From Oscillospiraceae bacterium (GTDB lineage: Bacteria; Bacillota; Clostridia; Oscillospirales; Acutalibacteraceae), in contig CACYHJ010000029.1 in assembly GCA_902774165.1 (NCBI GenBank), forward strand, positions 1 through 12,214: a stretch of 12,214 bases of DNA, in the 5' to 3' direction. The notes under the pieces were generated by a model, which saw nothing but the letters and a program-made list of their open reading frames with translations, was not told where the DNA came from and did not search any database. A program made the position numbers and the translations under genes. Positions 6,664 through 12,214 of this stretch are shown piece by piece (the first letter of the stretch is position 1; each line of letters starts with the position of its first letter).

Positions 6664-6692
6664 TTGACTTTTTTTTCATCCTAATATATTAT
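6664..6692 (+). promoter_or_regulatory. Promoter of the YfhO-family gene
   Basis: TTGACT (6664-6669) is followed after 17 bases by TATTAT (6687-6692), each one base off consensus. Other A/T-rich -10 choices overlap it (TATATT at 6685). Predicted start is near 6699, giving a leader of about 29 nt with CGGAG before the ATG at 6728. Confidence 0.65.
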
Positions 6693-6727
6693 ATGCTTAT
6701 GACACTGTGCTTCGGAGTGATAGTCTG

Positions 6728-9373
6728 ATGAAACAAAAAAGGCGCTTCGCCGGAATATCCGAATATATGAAAAAAAACGGCAGATGGTATCTGTTTGCCG
6801 CGTTTATGATCCCCGTGCTCGGCATCCTTGTGGCTTATATTAAAATGGGCATCCGCCCCTTCGGGCAGTATTCCATGCTGGGCATGGACCTGTGGAGCCA
6901 GTATTTCCCGATGCTGCGGCATCAGGTGATGACCCGGCGGGAGCTTGCGATGAGCCTGTTCTCCTGGAACGGCGCGCTGGGCGTCGACACATTCGTGCAG
7001 AACGCTTACTACTGCAACAGCCCGTTCAATTTCCTTTTGCTGCTCTCGCCGCTGAAATATCTCGTGGACGCGCTGGATTATATCATCCTGCTCAAGTTCG
7101 GCCTTGCCGGGCTCAATTTCGCGATCTACTGCCGCTACCGGTTTAAAAAGGCGGATATTTATACGGTCGCCTGCGCCTCGGGGTACGCCCTGTGCTCCTA
7201 CTGCCTTGCGTATATCAGCCAGATCATGTGGTTTGACGCGGTGGTGTTCTTCCCGATCATCCTGATGGGCTTTGAGCGCCTGATGCGGGAGAAAAAGCCG
7301 CTGCTGTACTGCGTGATGCTGGCGGTGACCATGTATTCCGGCTTTTATATCAGCTTCAGCGTATGTATTTTCCTCGCGATTTACTTCTTTGTTTTCGCGG
7401 CGGAGAACTATAAGGAATTCAAAATCAACGGGATTCTGCGCGGCGGCGTGCGCTTCGCGTTGTATTCGGTACTTGCCGCCGGCGCGGCGGCGTTTGTGCT
7501 GCTGCCGGTCTATTTCGGCCTGAGCACGACGATCGCCTCGGATATCCCCGCGCCGACGGCAGCGGAGCTCTATCACAGCTTCTGGGATTTCTTCGCGAAA
7601 ACCATGCCGCTGACAGAGGCCTCCCTCTCCTTCGGCGTCCCCAATATTTATTCCGGGTGTTTTGTGCTGGTCATGGTGCCGCTGTTCCTCATGAACAAGG
7701 GGATCCCGGCGGCGCGGCGGGTGATCTATGCCGCACTGTGCCTGTTTTTGCTTTTGTCGATGAACCTCAATTTCCTCGACTACGTCTGGCACGGGCTGCA
7801 TTTTCCCAATCAGCTTCCCGGCCGGTGGACCTTCCTGTTCTCCTTCGTGCTGATGGTGATGTGCTGCGAGCTGCTGCGGAACATCAAGGAGGTCAGCCTG
7901 CCCGCGCTGGGCGTCTCCGCCGGCTTTGCTGTGCTGGCGATCCTCGCCGGGAAGTTTCTTTCGAAGGAAGAGGAAGTCACGACGCTGTCACTGTGTCTGG
8001 GCGCCTTCTTTGTGCTGATGTATCTCGCACTGTTCTTTATCGTGATCCGTACCCGCGCCGACGGCGCGAAGACCTTCTGCACCCTGCTTGCCGTATGTAT
8101 GGCCGTCGAGCTGTTCTCCAATTCCACGGTGGTGATCGGGCAGAGCGTCGAGATCGGCAATGTGCCGAAGTATAACAACTACAATGAGGACATGGACTGG
8201 TTCAGCGAGACCTACGCGTTCCCGGAGGACGATTTTTACAGGACGGATATGTATTATAACTGGACCTTCGACCACTGCCAGCTGTTTCGTCTCAAGGGCA
8301 TGACCTACTATTCCTCTACCATGAGCGCCGGAGCGTTCAATTTCTTCAAGGACGTGGGGTACCGGGTCTATGCGAAGAATGTCAGCACGGTGTACAGCCC
8401 CTATTCGCCGATGCTCAATTCCGTGCTGAACGTAAAATACGTGGCGGGGCTTTCCATGCAGCTGATCCCGGATTATCTCACCAGCGAGGGTAAACACGGC
8501 AAAATCGTCGTGCTGAGAAATGAAAAATGTCTGCCCGCCGCCTTTGCCGCGGACGAGAAGATCCTGGAATGGGAAAACGACGGCACGCTGCCGTTTTACG
8601 AAGAGCAGAACAACTTTTTCTCCGCGCTGGTGGGCGAGGAGGCGAACGTCTTCGAAAAGCTGACCGACGGCAAACGGGAAGCCGGGAACGCCCGTCTGAG
8701 TCCGGACAGCGTCAGCTGGACCTCCGTCACCTACTCCCGGCTGAAATCCGATGAACCCGTGACGGTGGATTATACCTTTACCGTCGACCGCGACGGGCCT
8801 GTCTATCTTTGCCAGAATTATAAAAAAGGCGACATGACCGTCAAGGTCAACGGCAAGTCGGTCAACATCGTGCTTTACCGTGAGCCGACAAAATTCCTCG
8901 GCGAGCTGGTCAAGGGCGACGAGGTGACGATCGGCGTCAAGGTCGAGGGATCCTCCGTCGGCACCGCCGGGCTGTCCCTGTATCGGTTCAACCGCGAAAA
9001 ATTTGAAACGTATTACGACCGGCTCGCGCAGGGCGGCGCGACCCATGTGCGCGACACGGGCAAGGGCCTTGCGTTTGATATTTCGAGGCCCTCGGAGGGG
9101 CTTGTCTTTACCTCCGTTCCCGCGCAGGGCATGAGCTGCTACGTGGACGGCGTCCGGACGGAAATTCTGACCGTGGACAATTATCTCGCCGCCGTTGAGG
9201 TCGACGCGGGGGAGCATTCCGTGGAGTTCCGGTATACGGTCCGCGGGCTGAAGGAAGGCCTGATGGTTTCCGCGTTGAGCGCGGCGGCGCTGGTCGGCAT
9301 TTCTCTTTGGAAATTCTTCCTCGGGAAACGAAAAAAAGTTGTGGAGACGGATCCGGCGGGGGCTGCGGAATAA
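6728..9373 (+). CDS. YfhO-family polytopic membrane protein (GT-C-type glycosyltransferase candidate)
   Basis: An 881-residue integral membrane protein. The first half has about a dozen hydrophobic segments (the first at about 20-40), with an early outside loop GMDLWSQYFPMLRHQ (52-66) and then WNGALGVD and YYCNSPFNFLLLLSP (94-108). This is the classic YfhO pattern of an acidic residue followed by a 'YY-SPF' block. The HFPNQLPGRWTFLFSF segment (358-373) also fits. Residues about 465-840 form a large non-membrane, probably external, region, and a final membrane segment lies at about 845-865. YfhO proteins in Bacillus and Listeria are proposed to transfer sugars from undecaprenyl-phosphate donors to lipoteichoic acid. 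The acceptor here is unknown. A GTG at 6707 would add seven residues; ATG 6728, with GGAG 10 nt upstream, is preferred. No convincing terminator follows the stop. Confidence 0.85.
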   Translation: MKQKRRFAGISEYMKKNGRWYLFAAFMIPVLGILVAYIKMGIRPFGQYSMLGMDLWSQYFPMLRHQVMTRRELAMSLFSWNGALGVDTFVQNAYYCNSPFNFLLLLSPLKYLVDALDYIILLKFGLAGLNFAIYCRYRFKKADIYTVACASGYALCSYCLAYISQIMWFDAVVFFPIILMGFERLMREKKPLLYCVMLAVTMYSGFYISFSVCIFLAIYFFVFAAENYKEFKINGILRGGVRFALYSVLAAGAAAFVLLPVYFGLSTTIASDIPAPTAAELYHSFWDFFAKTMPLTEASLSFGVPNIYSGCFVLVMVPLFLMNKGIPAARRVIYAALCLFLLLSMNLNFLDYVWHGLHFPNQLPGRWTFLFSFVLMVMCCELLRNIKEVSLPALGVSAGFAVLAILAGKFLSKEEEVTTLSLCLGAFFVLMYLALFFIVIRTRADGAKTFCTLLAVCMAVELFSNSTVVIGQSVEIGNVPKYNNYNEDMDWFSETYAFPEDDFYRTDMYYNWTFDHCQLFRLKGMTYYSSTMSAGAFNFFKDVGYRVYAKNVSTVYSPYSPMLNSVLNVKYVAGLSMQLIPDYLTSEGKHGKIVVLRNEKCLPAAFAADEKILEWENDGTLPFYEEQNNFFSALVGEEANVFEKLTDGKREAGNARLSPDSVSWTSVTYSRLKSDEPVTVDYTFTVDRDGPVYLCQNYKKGDMTVKVNGKSVNIVLYREPTKFLGELVKGDEVTIGVKVEGSSVGTAGLSLYRFNREKFETYYDRLAQGGATHVRDTGKGLAFDISRPSEGLVFTSVPAQGMSCYVDGVRTEILTVDNYLAAVEVDAGEHSVEFRYTVRGLKEGLMVSALSAAALVGISLWKFFLGKRKKVVETDPAGAAE

Positions 9374-9425
9374 CCGGAAAAGCAGGGCCTCCGCGTTATT
9401 TGCCTCGTCGTAAAAAAGTGATAAA

Positions 9426-9437
9426 AATCTTAAGATT
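9426..9437. repeat. 12-bp perfect palindrome upstream of the transglutaminase-gene promoter
   Basis: AATCTTAAGATT is a perfect 12-bp palindrome, centred about 30 bases upstream of the -35 hexamer at 9462. It has no loop and so is not a terminator. It could be an activator site, or chance in an A/T-rich gap. The rest of 9374-9452 shows nothing clear. Confidence 0.3.
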
Positions 9438-9452
9438 GATCAACAAATGAAG

Positions 9453-9516
9453 ATCCCCCTCTTGTCAAAGAAAACCAAACGTGCTATGATTGCGGTATGA
9501 TTTTACAGAGGGGGAT
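9453..9516 (+). promoter_or_regulatory. Long-range inverted repeat covering the ribosome binding site of the transglutaminase-like gene
   Basis: ATCCCCCTCT (9453-9462) is exactly complementary to AGAGGGGGAT (9507-9516), with 44 bases between. Three more pairs (one G-U) can extend the stem outward into the T-run 9516-9521. The right arm is the ribosome binding site of the gene starting at 9522. The left arm ends at the first base of the -35 hexamer, so it is absent from RNA made at that promoter and present only in RNA reading through from the YfhO-family gene. Confidence 0.6.
9462..9490 (+). promoter_or_regulatory. Promoter of the transglutaminase-DUF4358-MBOAT operon
   Basis: TTGTCA (9462-9467) and TATGAT (9485-9490) are 17 bases apart, each one base off consensus. 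The start site would be near 9497, giving a leader of about 25 nt that carries AGAGGGGG (9507-9514) 7 nt before the ATG at 9522. Confidence 0.75.
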
Positions 9517-9521
9517 TTTTT

Positions 9522-10652
9522 ATGCCTGAAAACGAAAACAGAAAAAACGGCGGCCGCAGAATCGTTGTGATCCTTCTGGCGGTCTGCATTCTTGCCAGCA
9601 TGTGCAGCGTCGGCTTTATCACCTATAAAGCCAACAGGGTGCTGGCCGCGCTGGAAGGAGAGTACGGCGAGGTCGAAGACGTCAACGCCGAGGACGACGT
9701 GGTGATCGCGGACGAGTATAAGATCGTCTCCACCACGCAGATTTCCGACGCCTATCTCTCCGGCGACGCCTCCGCGCTCTCCGACCGGGACAAGGAGACG
9801 CTGGATATGGCGAAGGAAGTGCTTGACAAGATTATCGAAGACGGTATGAACGATTATGAAAAGGAAAAAGCCGTCTATCTGTTCCTGACCAAAAATCTGA
9901 AAAACGATACCGGCCTTCTCACGGTCATTCCCACGACCGGCGAGGACGCCGACAATCCGCACGGCGTTCTGAAAAACCGTGAAGCGGTCTGCGTGGGGTA
10001 CGCCACGACGTTCCGGCTGTTCATGCAGATGCTGGGCATTGAGTGCAAGGTCATCCATTCCAGCGACCGCATCCATTCCTGGGACCTTGTGAAGCTGGAC
10101 GACGAGTGGTATCACGTCGACTGCTACAATGATTCCGACTCCGGCAATTTCCAGAACTTCAATATGAACGATACCGTTGCCATGCAGAGCCATGAATGGA
10201 CGACGGAATTCTTCCCCGAAGCCACCGGTGAGAAATATTCTCCCGCGATGCAGAACCGCAAGGAGCTGAAGGATATTTACGCGATCCCCGCCTGCGTCAG
10301 GTCCATGATCGAAGATCGCAAAGCGGTGGCAAGCTTCACCTTCAAAGACAAGATTGACGAAGAAACGGAGCAGGCCGCGGGAATGCTTGTCAGCAGCGTT
10401 CAGGAAACGATCGGCTCGATGGAGGAGTATCAGTGCTATCCCGAAATGATCTGGACTCAGGACGATAACGGGGAATACGTCCTTCAGGTGTATATCAACT
10501 ACTATGACGAGGAAGAGGACGTCTGGGACGTTGACATTGATACGCTTGAAAAGATCGAGAATGCGGTCGAGGCTGCCTTCGGCGGATATGTCGAGGGCGA
10601 CCGCGAAAACGAAGACACGACAGAATTTGAAATGGAAAACTGCTGTGAATGA
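9522..10652 (+). CDS. Membrane-anchored transglutaminase-like (papain-fold) protein
   Basis: A 376-residue protein. The start, MPENENRKNGGRR, is followed by one membrane segment (about 13-35) with no obvious cleavage site, so the remainder is probably held outside the membrane. Residues about 90-215 form a transglutaminase-like domain with the expected triad: Cys157 in NREAVCVGYA, His185 in RIHSWDLV and Asp200 in EWYHVDCYND. Bacterial members of this superfamily are usually thiol proteases or amide-bond enzymes rather than true cross-linkers, and the substrate here is unknown. Residues about 250-376 form a second, acidic region that I do not recognise. It starts an operon: the next gene follows 13 nt after the stop. 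The ATG at 9522 has a strong AGAGGGGG ribosome binding site. Confidence 0.85.
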   Translation: MPENENRKNGGRRIVVILLAVCILASMCSVGFITYKANRVLAALEGEYGEVEDVNAEDDVVIADEYKIVSTTQISDAYLSGDASALSDRDKETLDMAKEVLDKIIEDGMNDYEKEKAVYLFLTKNLKNDTGLLTVIPTTGEDADNPHGVLKNREAVCVGYATTFRLFMQMLGIECKVIHSSDRIHSWDLVKLDDEWYHVDCYNDSDSGNFQNFNMNDTVAMQSHEWTTEFFPEATGEKYSPAMQNRKELKDIYAIPACVRSMIEDRKAVASFTFKDKIDEETEQAAGMLVSSVQETIGSMEEYQCYPEMIWTQDDNGEYVLQVYINYYDEEEDVWDVDIDTLEKIENAVEAAFGGYVEGDRENEDTTEFEMENCCE

Positions 10653-10665
10653 CGAGGTGTAAACG

Positions 10666-11157
10666 ATGAAAAAGACCGTTATTTCATTCCTGCTTCTGTT
10701 GGCAGCGGCGGCGCTGCTTGCCTCCTGCGGGGCAAAAAAATCGGATTTCAGTATGTATGATCTGAGCCGGGCGATGCAGAACGCCGCGGTCTTCGGCGAC
10801 ATGACCTACGTCAGCTCGGAGGACGCGGACGCGGAGGATCTGTTTGCATATGTGTCCGATCTCGATTACGGCAAGGTCAGGTCTTTCTTTATCTCCTACG
10901 CCACCGACGGCAAAGGGAACGCCGATGAGATCGCGGTGATCGCGCTGAAGGACCGGAACGACGCGCCCGAGGCGGTTGCCTCGCTGGAGGCGCATCTGAA
11001 GAAGCGCGTATCGCTGTATCAGACGTACGACCCGTCTCAGAGCGATAAGGTGGAAAAGGGTATGGTGTTCTCCGACGGCGACCTGGCGGTGCTGATCGTC
11101 TGCGACGACAACGACGCGGTGAAAACCGCGTTCGGCAAATTTATCGGCAACAGTTGA
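10666..11157 (+). CDS. DUF4358-type lipoprotein
   Basis: A 163-residue protein with a clear lipoprotein signal: MKK, a hydrophobic core, then the lipobox LASC with Cys21. The mature part (about 142 residues) is predicted to sit on the outer face of the membrane. Sequence and size fit the DUF4358 family of clostridial lipoproteins of unknown function: an early acidic stretch, then FFISYATDGKGNADEIAVIALKD, and a late segment on the pattern of GMVFSDGDLAVLIVCDD. The assignment is from memory of the family's appearance and is moderate. The GAGGTG before ATG 10666 is a good ribosome binding site. Being placed between a transglutaminase-like protein and an MBOAT acyltransferase suggests an accessory role in cell-surface modification. 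Confidence 0.75.
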   Translation: MKKTVISFLLLLAAAALLASCGAKKSDFSMYDLSRAMQNAAVFGDMTYVSSEDADAEDLFAYVSDLDYGKVRSFFISYATDGKGNADEIAVIALKDRNDAPEAVASLEAHLKKRVSLYQTYDPSQSDKVEKGMVFSDGDLAVLIVCDDNDAVKTAFGKFIGNS

Positions 11158-11180
11158 TTCATTGACTCCGGAGGATTCTC

Positions 11181-12214
11181 ATGGTTTTCAGCAGTACGGT
11201 ATTCTTGTGCGTGTTCCTTCCCGTCGTACTTGCGGTTTATTATGTGCTTCCGGCAAGACTGCGGAACGGATTTTTATTTGCGGCAAGCCTCGTGTTCTAT
11301 GCATGGGGCGAGCCGCTTTATGTCTTTATCATGCTGTTTTCGACGGTGTTCGACTACTGCAACGGCCTTCTGCTCGAGCGCTTTGACCGCAAAGGAAACG
11401 AAAAGGGCAGACGCGCGGTGCTCGTCGTTTCGGTGGTCGTCAACATCGGTCTGATGTGCTTCTTCAAATACACCGATTTCCTGATCGAGAGCGTGAATAC
11501 CCTGACCGGCGCAGGGCTCGGCCTTCTGCGGCTTGCGCTGCCGATCGGCATTTCGTTCTATACGTTCCAGACCCTGTCCTATACGATCGACGTTTACCGC
11601 CGCCGGGTCGGTGTGCAGCACAACCTCATTGACTTCGGGATGTATATCAGCATGTTCCCGCAGCTCATTGCCGGCCCTATCGTGCGGTACGCCGACGTGG
11701 AACACCGGATCCGCGGCAGAACGACGGACCCGGAACAGATCGTCGAAGGTATTTTCCGTTTTACGGCGGGCCTTTGCAAGAAGGTGCTGATCGCCAATCA
11801 GATCGGCGCCTTGTGGGATGAAATCTACTCCTTCGGCGGGACGGTTCCTGCGCTGACCGCCTGGACCGGCGCGCTGGCGTTCGCGTTCCAGATCTATTTC
11901 GACTTCTCGGGATATTCCGATATGGCGATCGGCCTGGGAAAAATGCTCGGGTTTGAATTTCCGGAAAACTTCCGTTATCCTTACCGCTCCGCCAGTATTA
12001 CAGAGTTCTGGCGCCGGTGGCACATCACGCTCGGCGTATGGTTCCGGGAATATGTTTATATCCCGCTGGGAGGCAACCGCAAGGGCCTTGCGCGGCAGAT
12101 CCTCAACCTGTTCGTCGTGTGGTTTCTGACCGGGCTGTGGCACGGCGCCGGGGTGAATTTCATTCTGTGGGGCCTGTATTTCTTTGTTTTCCTCGTGTTG
12201 GAAAAACTGTTCCT
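11181..12214 (+). CDS. MBOAT-family O-acyltransferase (C-terminus cut by window edge)
   Basis: 344 codons are visible before the right edge and there is no stop; family members are usually about 450-500 residues. This is a polytopic membrane acyltransferase of the AlgI/PatA/DltB group, which passes acyl (often acetyl) groups across the membrane to surface polysaccharides. Hallmarks are the N-terminal VFLPVVLAVYYVLP and LVFYAWGEP, then LPIGISFYTFQTLSYTIDVYR (120-140), MFPQLIAGPIVRY (158-170), FQIYFDFSGYSDMAIGLGKMLGF (236-258), EFWRRWHITLG (275-285) and LTGLWHGAGVNFILWG (316-331), where His321 is the presumed catalytic histidine. The start at 11181 has GGAGGA 5 nt upstream, 23 nt after the DUF4358 gene. 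An AlgX/AlgJ- or DHHW-type partner would be expected just past the edge; this is an inference. Confidence 0.93.
   Translation, partial: MVFSSTVFLCVFLPVVLAVYYVLPARLRNGFLFAASLVFYAWGEPLYVFIMLFSTVFDYCNGLLLERFDRKGNEKGRRAVLVVSVVVNIGLMCFFKYTDFLIESVNTLTGAGLGLLRLALPIGISFYTFQTLSYTIDVYRRRVGVQHNLIDFGMYISMFPQLIAGPIVRYADVEHRIRGRTTDPEQIVEGIFRFTAGLCKKVLIANQIGALWDEIYSFGGTVPALTAWTGALAFAFQIYFDFSGYSDMAIGLGKMLGFEFPENFRYPYRSASITEFWRRWHITLGVWFREYVYIPLGGNRKGLARQILNLFVVWFLTGLWHGAGVNFILWGLYFFVFLVLEKLF

Noticed and set aside
7988..9217. Long open frame (409 codons) on the minus strand within the YfhO-family gene, and another at 6689-7801
   Set aside because: Both have the same antisense shadow character. They are rich in Arg, His, Gln and Asp, have no family motifs, and lie fully opposite convincing membrane-protein sequence.
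9374..9420. Intrinsic terminator right after the YfhO-family gene
   Set aside because: GCGGA/TCCGC and AATAAC/GTTATT partial pairings exist, but none gives a compact stem followed by a T-run, so I do not call one.
9465..10802. Long open frame (445 codons) on the minus strand opposite the transglutaminase-like gene
   Set aside because: It runs exactly antisense to a well-supported gene, and its product is a string of H/R/V/D-rich sequence without recognisable motifs. It is a by-product of GC-rich codon usage.
11274..12143. Minus-strand frame of 289 codons opposite the MBOAT gene
   Set aside because: It is antisense to clear MBOAT motifs and has no recognisable content of its own.

Overview
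The window looks like ordinary chromosome from a GC-rich Clostridia-type Firmicute. The Ruminococcaceae/Oscillospirales are my best guess, and this is an inference. It rests on the family content (two-gene iscS-iscU operon, CotH-kinase protein with a Listeria-Bacteroides repeat, YfhO, DUF4358, MBOAT), strong AGGAGG-type ribosome binding sites and sigma-A-like promoters. I saw no phage, insertion sequence, CRISPR array, tRNA or rRNA. Both ends cut through genes.

Layout. The left half (1-6584) is all on the minus strand in three transcription units. Read in the direction of transcription they are: (i) trmB-ylmH-metK, ending at a clear intrinsic terminator (about 3879-3907); (ii) iscS-iscU, driven by a near-perfect promoter overlapped by an inverted-repeat operator (3778-3827) and ending at a terminator near 2069-2094; (iii) a secreted CotH-kinase protein with its own promoter, running off the left edge in a Pro/Thr-rich linker. 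The right half (6728-12214) is on the plus strand: a large YfhO-family membrane protein, then a separately promoted set of a membrane-anchored transglutaminase-like protein, a DUF4358 lipoprotein and an MBOAT acyltransferase cut by the right edge. Back-to-back promoters lie in 6612-6727. No gene-free stretch exceeds 300 bases.

How the genes work together. trmB, ylmH and metK link tRNA methylation, a ribosome-associated S4 protein and synthesis of S-adenosylmethionine, the methyl donor TrmB uses. iscS and iscU form a minimal Fe-S assembly pair: sulfur donor and scaffold. The plus-strand genes all act at or outside the membrane. They look like a cell-surface module: a GT-C-type glycosyltransferase candidate (YfhO), then a thiol protease or transglutaminase-like protein, a lipoprotein, and an O-acyltransferase of the AlgI/DltB/PatA type. 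The substrate of that module cannot be read from this sequence.

Most notable signals: the overlapping inverted repeats over the isc promoter with no adjacent iscR; a 10-bp inverted repeat that would hide the transglutaminase ribosome binding site only in read-through transcripts; a Cys in TrmB where an Asp is usual; and the transglutaminase-DUF4358-MBOAT set. I see no strong evidence for a wholly new system. The last of these is the best candidate for an under-described one.
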